From an uncultured Eubacteriales bacterium (GTDB taxonomy: Bacteria > Bacillota > Clostridia > Oscillospirales > CAG-272), in NCBI GenBank assembly GCA_905201895.1, contig CAJKPX010000047.1, positions 1 to 16,328 on the forward strand: DNA of 16,328 nucleotides, given 5' to 3'. This document shows positions 1 to 7,260 of the stretch, in pieces; position 1 is the stretch's first letter; the number at the start of each line of letters is the position of its first letter. The position numbers and the translations under genes are program-made. The notes beneath the pieces were generated by a model. That model did not search any database and had not been told where the DNA came from. It worked only from the letters and a program-made list of their open reading frames with translations.

Positions 1-20
1 GCAAAGCTAAAGCTTTTTGG

Positions 21-50
21 AACCACCAGCACTGCTGGTGGTTTTCGTTT
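21..50 (+). terminator. Rho-independent terminator of an upstream gene outside the window
   Basis: A perfect 10-base-pair stem (AACCACCAGC at 21-30 pairing with GCTGGTGGTT at 34-43) has a 3-base loop and runs into TTTTCGTTT. The T-rich side lies to the right, so it works for + strand transcription entering from the left. The gene it ends is not in the window. Confidence 0.8.
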
Positions 51-53
51 CAC

Positions 54-104
54 AATAAAAACGCGGGTGAGCCAAATGCAAAAATGCATTCGACTCACCC
101 ACGT
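54..104 (-). terminator. Rho-independent terminator of typA
   Basis: Bases 61-71 and 94-104 form an 11-pair stem. Read as - strand RNA, its one non-Watson-Crick position becomes a G-U pair. An inner stem (AATGCA/TGCATT) extends the hairpin. On the - strand it is followed by TTTTATT (54-60), which gives the U-tract. It lies 66 bases past the typA stop, facing the terminator of the converging gene to the left. Confidence 0.75.
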
Positions 105-169
105 TGTTGTTTACTTGATGGCTAAACAGCGCCATTTTTGATGCCTGTCGCGTCAAAAAACGCGGCGGC

Positions 170-2014
170 TTACTTCTTCTGCGCCTCCATTGCGCGGCGG
201 CGACGCATCATTTCCTTCATGCGCATTTCGGTGTTGAGAATCTTCTTGCGCAGGCGGATCGACTTCGGCGTGACCTCGATCAGGTCATCGTCGGTGATAT
301 ATTCGATCGCCTCCTCGAGCGTGAAAATCTTGGGGGGCGTGAGCAGCAGCTTCTCGTCTGCGCCCGCAGAGCGGATCGCGGTGAGCTGCTTCTTCTGGCA
401 GGGGTTGACCGCAATATCATCATTCTTGGGGTTCTCGCCAACGATCATGCCCTCGTAAACGGGGGTCTGGGGACCAACGAAGAGCTGACCGCGCTCCTGC
501 GTCTTATAAAGACCGTAGCGCGTGGTCTCACCGTCTGCCGATGCGATCAGCGTGCCCGTGAAGCGCATGGCAACCTCGCCGCGATAGGGAGCGTAGCCGT
601 CGAAGATCGTGTTGATCACGCCCTCGCCGTGAGTTGCGGTGAGGAACTCCGAGCGATAGCCGAACAGGCAACGCGCGGGGATCGAATACTCAATTCTCGT
701 GCGCGATCCAACCGGGTTCATCGTGAGCAGCTCGCCCTTGCGCTGGCTCAGCTTCTCAACCACCGTTCCGACGAAATCCATCGGCACGTCGAGCGTGACG
801 CGCTCCATCGGCTCGCATTTCTCGCCGTCGATCTCCTTATAGAGCACGCGGGGATTCGAGCAGGCGAGCTCAAAGCCCTCGCGGCGCATGGTTTCAAGCA
901 GGATCGAAAGGTGCATCTCGCCTCTGCCCGCAACGCGGAACTCGTCGGTGGTGTCGCCGTCGCTCACGCGGAGCGAAACGTCCTTGAGCAGCTCGCGGTA
1001 GAGTCGGTCGCGGATCTGACGGGAGGTAACAAATTTGCCCTCCTTGCCCGCAAAGGGACTATTGTTGACCATAAAGGTCATTTCCATGGTCGGCTCAGAA
1101 ACCTTGACGAATTCAAGCGGCTGAGGATTGGAGGGAAGCGTGAGCGTATCGCCGATGGTGATGTCACCCGCGCCCGAGAAGCAAACGATGTCGCCAACCT
1201 TTGCGTTCTCCACGGGCTTGCGGATCAGACCGTCGATCTGATAGAGCGAGACAACCTTGGTGCGCTTGACCTGCTCGGGGTTGTGATAGTTGCAGACCGC
1301 AACCTCCTGTCCCACGCGGATGCTGCCTCGCTCGATGCGTCCGATACCGATGCGTCCAACGTAATCGTTGTAGTCGATCGAAGAAACCAGGAGCTGCAGC
1401 TCGCCATCCTCGTCGCCCTCGGGGGCGGGCATGTAGGAAAGAATCTTATCAAAGAGAGGGGTCAGATCGGTGCCGGGAACCGAGGGGTCCTCGGTGGCGG
1501 TGCCTGCTCTGCCCGAGCAATAGAGCATGGGGCTGTCGAGCTGCTCGTCGTTGGCACCCAGGTCCATCAAAAGCTCGAGGATCTCGTCCTCCACCTCGCC
1601 CAAACGTGCATCGGGCTTGTCAATTTTATTGAAGCAAACGATCACGCGGTGGTTGAGTTCAAGCGCCTTCTGGAGCACGAAGCGCGTTTGGGGCATGGGT
1701 CCCTCTGCTGCGTCAACGAGCAGGATAACGCCGTTTACCATCTTGAGGATGCGCTCCACCTCGCCGCCGAAATCGGCGTGGCCGGGGGTGTCGATGATGT
1801 TGATCTTAACGTCCTTGTAGTAAACTGCGGTGTTCTTTGCAAGGATCGTGATGCCGCGCTCCTTCTCAAGGTCGCCCGAGTCCATCACGCGTGTAACGGT
1901 CTCCTGGTTGTCGCGGTAGATTCCGCCCTGCTTGAGCAGGCCGTCAACGAGCGTCGTTTTTCCGTGGTCAACGTGTGCGATGATCGCCACGTTGCGCAAA
2001 TCTTCTCTTACCAA
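170..2014 (-). CDS. typA: Translational GTPase TypA/BipA
   Basis: This is a ribosome-binding GTPase of the EF-G/LepA superfamily, known to act in ribosome assembly and stress or cold adaptation. All G motifs are visible: the P-loop AHVDHGKT (residues 13-20), RGIT (53-56), DTPGH (75-79), NKID (129-132) and SGRAG (167-171). The EF-Tu-like domain 2, EF-G-like domains III and V, and the basic BipA tail ending in EAQKK follow. The length of 614 residues matches the family. The start is TTG: the family N-terminus (VREDLRNVAIIAHVDHGKT) begins right after it, the only nearby upstream ATG (2028-2030) runs into a stop two codons later, and a GGGAG ribosome binding site (2024-2028) lies 9 bases upstream. 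It has its own promoter and terminator, so it is probably monocistronic. Confidence 0.97.
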   Translation of the reverse strand: MVREDLRNVAIIAHVDHGKTTLVDGLLKQGGIYRDNQETVTRVMDSGDLEKERGITILAKNTAVYYKDVKINIIDTPGHADFGGEVERILKMVNGVILLVDAAEGPMPQTRFVLQKALELNHRVIVCFNKIDKPDARLGEVEDEILELLMDLGANDEQLDSPMLYCSGRAGTATEDPSVPGTDLTPLFDKILSYMPAPEGDEDGELQLLVSSIDYNDYVGRIGIGRIERGSIRVGQEVAVCNYHNPEQVKRTKVVSLYQIDGLIRKPVENAKVGDIVCFSGAGDITIGDTLTLPSNPQPLEFVKVSEPTMEMTFMVNNSPFAGKEGKFVTSRQIRDRLYRELLKDVSLRVSDGDTTDEFRVAGRGEMHLSILLETMRREGFELACSNPRVLYKEIDGEKCEPMERVTLDVPMDFVGTVVEKLSQRKGELLTMNPVGSRTRIEYSIPARCLFGYRSEFLTATHGEGVINTIFDGYAPYRGEVAMRFTGTLIASADGETTRYGLYKTQERGQLFVGPQTPVYEGMIVGENPKNDDIAVNPCQKKQLTAIRSAGADEKLLLTPPKIFTLEEAIEYITDDDLIEVTPKSIRLRKKILNTEMRMKEMMRRRRAMEAQKK

Positions 2015-2063
2015 TGCCTTATTCTCCCATTTTCAAAATTCGCAAAATTTTCTTTAACAATAT

Positions 2064-2092
2064 ATTATATCACATTTTTCGCCCTCGGTAAA
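2064..2092 (-). promoter_or_regulatory. Sigma-A-type promoter of typA
   Basis: On the - strand TTTACC (2087-2092) is separated by 17 bases from a perfect TATAAT (2064-2069). The -10 box lies about 50 bases upstream of the TTG start, in an AT-rich stretch. The -35 box matches the consensus at only 4 of 6 positions. Confidence 0.65.
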
Positions 2093-2204
2093 AGACGAAG
2101 AACAACTGATTTTCACCAACTTCACCGCCTTCTTTTTGGTCGATTTGACGAAACGCAAACACCTCTCCCGCTCACCCGACGCGCAAAAATCGAGCGTTTT
2201 CGCA

Positions 2205-2233
2205 TTGACAACACGCCGATTTTGTGATACAAT
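2205..2233 (+). promoter_or_regulatory. Consensus promoter of the lipoprotein protease gene
   Basis: A perfect TTGACA (2205-2210), a 17-base spacer and TACAAT (2228-2233) sit about 40 bases upstream of the ATG at 2275. This predicts a short leader and strong, possibly constitutive transcription. It points away from the typA promoter across the same intergenic region. Confidence 0.8.
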
Positions 2234-2274
2234 GATCTCAATCGGGCACGAAAAGCCCCCGAAAGGAGAATGTT

Positions 2275-3285
2275 ATGCGAACGAGGCTGATTGCGTTTGT
2301 CCTTTGCGTTTGTCTCGCCCTTCCCCTCCTGCTCCTCGGCTGCGACAGCGCCGGGCAGCCCTCCGCCCCAACACCCACAAGCCACGTTGTCACCTTCTAC
2401 GTGGACGGCGAGGTCTACGAGCAGCGAACGGTTCCGCACGGCTCAACCGTCTCTCCCCCCGCCGAGCCGCAGAAGAACAACCTGCTCTTTGACGCCTGGA
2501 CGAGCGCGCAGGGCGGCGGCTACGAATATGATTTTTCGGTTGCGGTCAAAGCACCGATCAACCTCTACGCGTCCTTTATCCCCGACGCCGTTTCGATCAC
2601 AAATCAGATCACAACGAGCGCGATCCGCGCCGTGGTGACGGTGCATAACGTCAGCTATAACGAGCAGAAATTTCTCGGCATCACCATCGGACGCAAGGAC
2701 GTGAGCCAAACGAACGGCTCGGGCGTAATCATCCGCGTCGACGGAAACACCGCCTACCTGCTCACAAACTGCCACGTGGCGGCAACCGAGGACGGTCGCA
2801 CGCATTCCGAGCTCTCGGTGACCGACTACCGCGGCAACACCTACACGGCAAGCATCTGGAAGGCATCGTCAGCCCCCAAGGCGATCGCGCCCGCCTATGA
2901 CCTTGCCCTTCTCGTTTTCCGCTTTGACACCGAAAATCCACTCGCCGCACTCGAGCTCGCTCCCGCCGACCCCGTGATCGGAGACCATCTGGTGGCGCTC
3001 GGTCAGCCCAAGGGGCAAACCAACGCGATCACCTACGGGCGCGCCGCCGATTACCGCAAAATCACGCTCAGCGACACCTCTGTCTCGCAAAGTGACGTAC
3101 GCTTTGACGTTTTGCAGCACACGGCATTTACCGACGGCGGCTCGAGCGGAGGTCCGCTGCTGAACACCGACCTTCAGGTGGTGGGCATCAATTACGCCGG
3201 CAGTCATTCCGAGCAGTTCTCCGCCGGATACAGCATCCCCGTCTCACGCGTCCGTGAATTTCTGAACAACTACGGGTTTCGATGA
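2275..3285 (+). CDS. Lipoprotein with an InlB-type B-repeat and a trypsin-like serine protease domain
   Basis: The 336-residue protein starts with a lipoprotein signal peptide: basic MRTR, a hydrophobic stretch and a lipobox LLGC with C23, so it is predicted to be anchored outside the membrane. Residues about 37-101 resemble one Listeria/Bacteroides-type B-repeat (beta-grasp), with VTFYVDGE near its start and LYASF at its end. Residues about 112-336 are a chymotrypsin-fold protease. The likely triad is H167 (in TNCHV), D209 (in YDLALL) and S291 (in GGSSGGPLL). HtrA/DegP proteases also have this core, but no PDZ domain follows. The start has a strong ribosome binding site GAAAGGAG (2261-2268). 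The substrate is unknown; surface protein quality control or processing of host or diet proteins is possible. The domain calls come from motif reading, not a profile search. Confidence 0.85.
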   Translation: MRTRLIAFVLCVCLALPLLLLGCDSAGQPSAPTPTSHVVTFYVDGEVYEQRTVPHGSTVSPPAEPQKNNLLFDAWTSAQGGGYEYDFSVAVKAPINLYASFIPDAVSITNQITTSAIRAVVTVHNVSYNEQKFLGITIGRKDVSQTNGSGVIIRVDGNTAYLLTNCHVAATEDGRTHSELSVTDYRGNTYTASIWKASSAPKAIAPAYDLALLVFRFDTENPLAALELAPADPVIGDHLVALGQPKGQTNAITYGRAADYRKITLSDTSVSQSDVRFDVLQHTAFTDGGSSGGPLLNTDLQVVGINYAGSHSEQFSAGYSIPVSRVREFLNNYGFR

Positions 3286-3409
3286 AAAGGGCGAAAAATC
3301 TCCCTGAAAAGCCCCGGCTATATAAATTCTTGTGTGGAATTGAAGAAAAATTTTCATGATTTCCAATTTTCAAATTGTGTGGAGTATTACAAAGACAGAA
3401 GCATAAAGC
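3286..3409. other. Noncoding gap after the protease gene
   Basis: This AT-rich stretch contains no convincing gene, promoter or strong terminator. A 25-codon reading frame starts in the ATGA overlapping the protease stop, but nothing else supports it. The repeat element described next begins at its right end. Confidence 0.5.
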
Positions 3410-3551
3410 GCCTCCCCTGTGTAAGCGGGAGAAATTTGCAAGCAAATTAGCTCGCGGAGCGAGACGGAAGGGTTGTAAAAAGCAAAAATCACCCAAAAAA
3501 ACAATCCCTCACCCGCCTTCGGCGGGAGCTCCCGCGACACTTGGGAGCCTT
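3410..3551. repeat. Intergenic repeat element with inverted ends (MITE-like)
   Basis: The left end (GCCTCCCCTGTGTAAGCGGG from 3410) is an imperfect inverted copy of the right end (CTCCCGCGACACTTGGGAGC, to about 3549). Inside, AGGGTTGT (3469-3476) and ACAATCCCT (3501-3509) form a second, nested inverted pair. Two small hairpins are visible: CTCGC-GGA-GCGAG (3451-3463) and CCCGCC-TTC-GGCGGG (3512-3526). The left half (3410-3476) recurs at 13129-13195 and in other copies downstream of fumC. The 142-base length and lack of coding capacity fit a non-autonomous mobile repeat. No target-site duplication was identified. Confidence 0.7.
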
Positions 3552-3636
3552 CCGTAAAAGTGCGATCACATCGACATCATACGGTAAAAATATCATATCC
3601 ACACGAAAAATTACATAGCCAAAGCCCCTCAACCGC

Positions 3637-3665
3637 TTGACTTTCGGGCGGCGCTGTGGTATACT
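3637..3665 (+). promoter_or_regulatory. Promoter of the HAD phosphatase gene
   Basis: TTGACT (3637-3642), a 17-base spacer and TATACT (3660-3665) precede the gene. The predicted transcription start, near 3672, lies after an in-frame upstream ATG at 3656. That supports translation from the ATG at 3695. Confidence 0.78.
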
Positions 3666-3694
3666 GTAACATAGTACAAAAAAAGAGGAACGAC

Positions 3695-4366
3695 ATGATC
3701 CGAGCAATTATTTTTGATTTTGACGGCACACTTGCCGACACCATTGACGCTCTGCGCGAGGCGATCAATATGACCATGCGCCAACACGGCTACCCCGAGC
3801 GCTCTGCCGATGAGGTTCGCAGCTTCATCAACCACGGCGCACGCGATCTTGTCCGTCGCGCCCTGCCTACCACGCTGCAGGATGATGAGACGCTGCTCGA
3901 CGGCGTGCTTGCAGACTACCTGGAGAATTACCGCGCGGTCTATCTGCACACCGACCGTGCCTACGAGGGCATCCCCGAGCTGATCTCCGAGCTGCGCGAG
4001 AGAGGGCTGCGCATTGCCGTGCTCTCAAACAAGCCCCACCTCTATATGGAAGGACTCTGCGCGCAGATCCTCCCTGCGGGTGCGTGTGACGCGGTGCAAG
4101 GCATGATCCTCGGCAAGCCCTCCAAGCCCGACCCCTATCTCTGCCATCTGGTTGCCGACAAGCTCGGCATTTCCCCCGAGGAATGCGTGATGGTTGGCGA
4201 CAGCGACGTGGATATCCGCACGGCGAAAAACGCGGGCATGGTCCCCGTGAGCGTTTCGTGGGGCTACCGCGACAAGGCGTTTTTGCGTGCAAACGGCGCG
4301 GAGCACATTGCCGCAACGCCGAACGAGCTGCGCAAAATCCTCTTGGACCTGATCAACACCCCCTGA
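3695..4366 (+). CDS. HAD-superfamily phosphatase, phosphoglycolate phosphatase-like
   Basis: The 223-residue protein is a small-molecule phosphatase of the Gph/PpaX type. Motif I is DFDGTLAD with nucleophile D8 and acid/base D10. The four-helix cap occupies roughly residues 16-90. Motif II is S111 in VLSNK, motif III is K144 in GKPSKPDP, and motif IV is VGDSDVD with acidic residues at 169, 171 and 173. The start was set at 3695 because the family N-terminus begins there, AGAGGAA (3684-3690) is well placed, and the promoter would transcribe only from about 3672. The substrate could be phosphoglycolate, pyrophosphate or a nucleotide; sequence alone cannot tell. No terminator separates it from the next gene 60 bases on, so the two may form one transcript. 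Confidence 0.9.
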   Translation: MIRAIIFDFDGTLADTIDALREAINMTMRQHGYPERSADEVRSFINHGARDLVRRALPTTLQDDETLLDGVLADYLENYRAVYLHTDRAYEGIPELISELRERGLRIAVLSNKPHLYMEGLCAQILPAGACDAVQGMILGKPSKPDPYLCHLVADKLGISPEECVMVGDSDVDIRTAKNAGMVPVSVSWGYRDKAFLRANGAEHIAATPNELRKILLDLINTP

Positions 4367-4426
4367 TCGGTCGGTAACGCCCCTTGACTTCCCGCAATTT
4401 GATAGAACAGAAAGGATCGAACTGAT

Positions 4427-5050
4427 ATGCTGAAAGTGGAAAGAACCTCCGTGATGAATCTCGACAACGCCATCCGCGGCGCGCGCAATCCCCTCAACAG
4501 CTGGGCGCGAAGCGACAGCGCCTTTGACGCCGAGGGCAACTATATCCTCGGAGAAAATGACCTCGACCTGGCAAAAAGACTCGCACACGCAGGTCCCGAT
4601 CATCGCAAATTCCTGCGCCAGATTTTCGTTTCGGTCGATATCACCGCTCCCCTCTATTGGTGGAAGGAATTTGATACCTACAAGGTGGGCACGGTTGCAA
4701 ACTCCTGCTCCACCATGCACAAGATTCATGCAAAGGCGTTTGACCGCGACGATTTCTCTCATGACCGACTCGACGAGGGCGGTCTTGCCGCACTCGACGC
4801 GCTGATCGCGTATCTGGAGAGCGAGCGCCAAAAATTTGTGGCGGATAAGACCGACCGCCAGAGCTGGCACAACATGATCCAGCTCCTCCCCTCCTCCTTC
4901 AATCAAATGCGCACCGTGACGATGAACTACGAAAATCTGATCAACATGTATTATGCCCGCCGCACCCACAAGCTGGCGGAATGGCACACGCTCTGCGATT
5001 GGATTCTCTCGCTGCCCTATGCCGGTGAGCTGATCTGCGTCAAGGATTGA
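4427..5050 (+). CDS. ThyX-like protein lacking the RHR motif (divergent flavin-dependent thymidylate synthase family)
   Basis: This 207-residue protein lines up with ThyX over two blocks when compared from memory. Residues 59-98 follow the pattern around the ThyX signature: VSVDITAPLYWWKEFD corresponds to the part just before RHR. At the RHR position this protein has T84-Y85-K86, and the Ser/Asn/Ser/Arg residues after it are mostly replaced. Residues 154-186 match the ThyX C-terminal block: LLP, then TVTMNYENL, then ARRTHKLAEWHTL in place of the LR..SHAQWEI region. Genuine thymidylate synthesis is therefore doubtful. Similar proteins occur, as far as I recall, in Clostridia and their phages as hypotheticals. 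The ribosome binding site AAAGGA (4411-4416) is rather far, 10 bases, from the ATG. A terminator follows the stop, so it ends the HAD-led unit. Confidence 0.7.
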   Translation: MLKVERTSVMNLDNAIRGARNPLNSWARSDSAFDAEGNYILGENDLDLAKRLAHAGPDHRKFLRQIFVSVDITAPLYWWKEFDTYKVGTVANSCSTMHKIHAKAFDRDDFSHDRLDEGGLAALDALIAYLESERQKFVADKTDRQSWHNMIQLLPSSFNQMRTVTMNYENLINMYYARRTHKLAEWHTLCDWILSLPYAGELICVKD

Positions 5051-5056
5051 AGCTGC

Positions 5057-5108
5057 ACGCCCGAGATGACTCCGCCCCCGCGCGTCCCGTCTCGGGCGTC
5101 TCTGTTTT
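5057..5108 (+). terminator. Terminator after the ThyX-like gene
   Basis: A 10-pair perfect stem (ACGCCCGAGA at 5057-5066 with TCTCGGGCGT at 5090-5099) encloses a 23-base loop and is followed by CTCTGTTTT. It begins 6 bases after the stop codon. It separates the HAD/ThyX-like unit from xpt. Confidence 0.75.
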
Positions 5109-5165
5109 CGTCAAATTCGCACAAGTTTCGCATGTGCCGATGTTGAAATTTGTATAAATACCAGA

Positions 5166-5194
5166 TTGATTTTTGATCGGCATTATTATATAAT
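5166..5194 (+). promoter_or_regulatory. Promoter of the xpt-nucleoside transporter cluster
   Basis: TTGATT (5166-5171), a 17-base spacer and TATAAT (5189-5194) lie in a very AT-rich block about 50 bases before the xpt start. A second TATAAT at 5199-5204 has no good -35 partner. The leader from this promoter would be only about 40 bases, too short for a purine riboswitch, and no purine aptamer sequence was seen upstream. Confidence 0.72.
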
Positions 5195-5242
5195 ATTTTA
5201 TAATAGGTAAATATTTCACCCGAGCAAAGCAGGAGGCGTCTC

Positions 5243-5815
5243 ATGAAGCTGTTGGAACAAACGATCTGTAAAGAAGGCAAAATCCTCCCCGGTAACATCC
5301 TGAAGGTGGACGGTTTTCTCAACCACCGCATGGATGTGGATTTGTTGTGCAAGCTCGGAGAAGAATTTTATCGTCTCTATGGAAAATGCGGTGTAAACAA
5401 GATCCTCACCATCGAAGCAAGTGGTATCGGGATCGCTTGTCTTACAGCGCAATTTTTTCATTGCCCCGTTCTGTTCGCAAAAAAATCCAAGAGCAGCAAC
5501 GTGGGGGACAACCTCTGGGCGTCCCGCGTGCATTCCTACACGCATAACACCGACCATGACGTGGTGGTGTCCAAGAGCTACCTCGGCCCCGAGGATCGCG
5601 TGCTGATCATCGACGATTTTCTCGCAAAGGGCTCGGCACTTGACGCCCTGATCGACCTTTGCAACAAGGCGGGCGCCACGGTTGTGGGCGCGGGCATTGC
5701 CATCGAAAAGGCATATCAGGAGGGCGGTCAGAGAATTCGCTCAACCGGTGTGCGCGTAGAATCACTCGCACGCGTCATTTCGATGGATCCCGAAACGGGA
5801 ATCAAATTCTGTTGA
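5243..5815 (+). CDS. xpt: Xanthine phosphoribosyltransferase
   Basis: The cytoplasmic enzyme joins xanthine with PRPP to give XMP, which feeds GMP synthesis. The 190-residue length and sequence fit the Gram-positive Xpt family. Visible features are the N-terminal LPGNILKVDGFLNHR block (15-29), EASGIG (58-63), the FAKKSKSSN flexible-loop region (78-86) and the PRPP-binding motif VLIIDDFLAKGSA (120-132). AGGAGG (5231-5236) lies 6 bases before the ATG. In Bacillus subtilis xpt is under a purine riboswitch; none is apparent here. The next gene, 56 bases on, is a nucleoside-type binding lipoprotein, which supports a shared purine salvage role. Confidence 0.95.
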   Translation: MKLLEQTICKEGKILPGNILKVDGFLNHRMDVDLLCKLGEEFYRLYGKCGVNKILTIEASGIGIACLTAQFFHCPVLFAKKSKSSNVGDNLWASRVHSYTHNTDHDVVVSKSYLGPEDRVLIIDDFLAKGSALDALIDLCNKAGATVVGAGIAIEKAYQEGGQRIRSTGVRVESLARVISMDPETGIKFC

Positions 5816-5871
5816 TTTATAAGAGCCTTGCGCTTTTGTAAATAAAAAACATTTTTAGGAGGAACAGTAAC

Positions 5872-7146
5872 ATGTTCAAGAAGCTTCTCTCTCTGAGTCT
5901 TGCGGTTGTTATGGTTCTCTCGTTGGCTCTCACCTTTGCGTCCTGCAACGGCACCGACGATCCCGACAAGAACCTCACCGCATCTCCGCTCCCCGCAGTC
6001 GCTCTCAAGGCAGATTTCGACATCCCCGCCGATTTCAAGATTGGCTTTATTCTGCTTCATGACGAGCTCTCCACCTACGACCTCAACTTCATCAACGCAG
6101 CTCTCGCTGTGAAAGAAGCGCTTGGTCTGTCCGACGAGCAGGTTATCCTGAAGAAGAACATCGACGAGTCCAATGCTTGCTACGAGGCAGCAAAGGAGCT
6201 CGCAAACGCAGGCTGCGATATCATCTTTGCAGACTCCTTCGGTCATGAGTCCTTCATGATCAAGGCAGCAATGGAATTCCCCGCCGTTCAGTTCTGCCAC
6301 GCAACCGGAACCAAGGCTCACACCGAGGGTCTTGACAACTTCCACAATGCATTCGCTTCGATCTATCAGGGCAGATTCCTTGCAGGCGTTGCCGCAGGTC
6401 TCAAGCTCAACGAGATGATCGCAGACGGCAAGATCACCGCTAACCAGGCTAAGATGGGCTACGTTGGCGCATTCACCTATGCAGAGGTTATCTCGGGCTA
6501 CACCTCCTTCTACCTCGGCGCAAAGTCTGTTTGCCCCACCGTTACCATGGACGTTCAGTTCACCGGTAGCTGGTATGACGAAATCGAGGAGAAGAACGCT
6601 GCAAACGCTCTGATCAACAGAAACTGCGTTCTGATCAGCCAGCACGCCGACTCGATGGGCGCTCCCACGGCTTGCGAGGAGAAGAAGATCCCCAACGTTT
6701 CCTACAACGGAAGCACCGCGAACGTTGGTCCCAACACCTTCATCGTTTCCTCGAAGATCGACTGGTCTCACTACTACATGTATATCATCAAGTGCGTGTG
6801 CGAGGGCACCGCTATCGTTGACGACTGGTGCGGCGACGCAACCGTTGGCTCGGTTGTTCTCTCCGGTATCAACGAAAAGGCTGCAGCAGAGGGCACTCTC
6901 GCAAAGCTACAGGAGGTTGCAGGCAAGCTCAAGAGCGGCGAGATCAAGGTGTTTGACACCGATACCTTCACCGTTGGCGGCGAGAAGCTCACCACCTACC
7001 TGGCTGACGTTGACGACATGGGCGACTACCAGAAGGAAACCGAGGTTATCAAGGACGGTTACTTCCACGAGTCCGAGTACCGTTCGGCTCCTTACTTTGA
7101 TATCCAGATCGACGGTATCACCCTCGTAAACACCAATTTCGGTTAA
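5872..7146 (+). CDS. BMP-family substrate-binding lipoprotein, probable purine nucleoside receptor
   Basis: The 424-residue protein carries a lipoprotein signal (MFKKLLSLSL...) with lipobox TFASC and C25, so it should sit on the outer face of the membrane. From residue 55 the PnrA/BmpA/Med fold is recognisable: DFKIGFIL, then a helix-rich stretch, IIFADSFGHESFM (117-129), FCHATGTKAH (141-150), ASIYQGRFLAGVAAG (162-176) and MGYVGAF (195-201). Such proteins bind purine nucleosides in Treponema PnrA and feed an ABC importer. A very strong AGGAGGA (5857-5863) precedes the start, as expected for a protein needed in excess over its transporter. The neighbouring xpt supports a purine ligand, but the exact ligand is inferred. 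Confidence 0.92.
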   Translation: MFKKLLSLSLAVVMVLSLALTFASCNGTDDPDKNLTASPLPAVALKADFDIPADFKIGFILLHDELSTYDLNFINAALAVKEALGLSDEQVILKKNIDESNACYEAAKELANAGCDIIFADSFGHESFMIKAAMEFPAVQFCHATGTKAHTEGLDNFHNAFASIYQGRFLAGVAAGLKLNEMIADGKITANQAKMGYVGAFTYAEVISGYTSFYLGAKSVCPTVTMDVQFTGSWYDEIEEKNAANALINRNCVLISQHADSMGAPTACEEKKIPNVSYNGSTANVGPNTFIVSSKIDWSHYYMYIIKCVCEGTAIVDDWCGDATVGSVVLSGINEKAAAEGTLAKLQEVAGKLKSGEIKVFDTDTFTVGGEKLTTYLADVDDMGDYQKETEVIKDGYFHESEYRSAPYFDIQIDGITLVNTNFG

Positions 7147-7170
7147 TTTTTTCACCCCAACAAACAGGCG

Positions 7171-7190
7171 GGCGGAGCCTCGGCTCCGCC
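7171..7190 (+). promoter_or_regulatory. Intercistronic hairpin between binding-protein and ATPase genes
   Basis: GGCGGAGC (7171-7178) and GCTCCGCC (7183-7190) form a perfect 8-pair GC-rich stem with a 4-base loop, 25 bases after the binding-protein stop. The following sequence, TCGTCTTGGTTTTCG, is only weakly T-rich, so it may be a leaky terminator or an RNA-stabilising 3' end. Either would raise binding protein over transporter. Confidence 0.6.
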
Positions 7191-7219
7191 TCGTCTTGGT
7201 TTTCGTTGACACAAGGATC

Positions 7220-7260
7220 GAAGAAAGGAGTCGAGTGCAGAGCATTCGTCCCCTTTCTTC
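7220..7260 (+). promoter_or_regulatory. Possible leader stem-loop before the ABC ATPase gene
   Basis: GAAGAAAGG (7220-7228) is complementary to CCTTTCTTC (7252-7260), giving a 9-pair stem with a long loop. The left arm contains a decoy ribosome binding site AAAGGAG (7224-7230), 4 bases before an in-frame GTG at 7235. Whether it folds in vivo is unknown. Confidence 0.35.

Noticed and set aside
629..2227. 532-residue + strand reading frame opposite typA
   Set aside because: It is antisense to a gene with all GTPase motifs, has no recognisable domain, and reflects the GC-rich codon use of typA.
3282..3359. 25-codon frame whose ATG overlaps the protease stop
   Set aside because: There is no ribosome binding site and no recognisable peptide. 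An ATGA overlap alone is weak evidence at this length.
4384..4412. TTGACT at 4384 as a promoter for the ThyX-like gene
   Set aside because: No acceptable -10 box lies 16-18 bases downstream; TAGAAC is too close and too weak.
4025..4987. 320-residue - strand reading frame across the HAD and ThyX-like genes
   Set aside because: It is opposite two better supported genes and crosses their boundary; no motif was seen.
4427..5050. ThyX-like gene as part of a resident prophage
   Set aside because: Relatives seem to occur in phages, but no structural, integrase or lysis gene surrounds it and the neighbours are housekeeping genes.
5812..5842. TTGATT...TGTAAA as a separate promoter for the binding-protein gene
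   Set aside because: The spacer would be 19 bases and the -10 match only 4 of 6. It cannot be excluded but is not supported.
5728..6771. 347-residue - strand reading frame opposite the binding-protein gene
   Set aside because: It is antisense to a clear lipoprotein gene and spans the xpt boundary; no motif was recognised.
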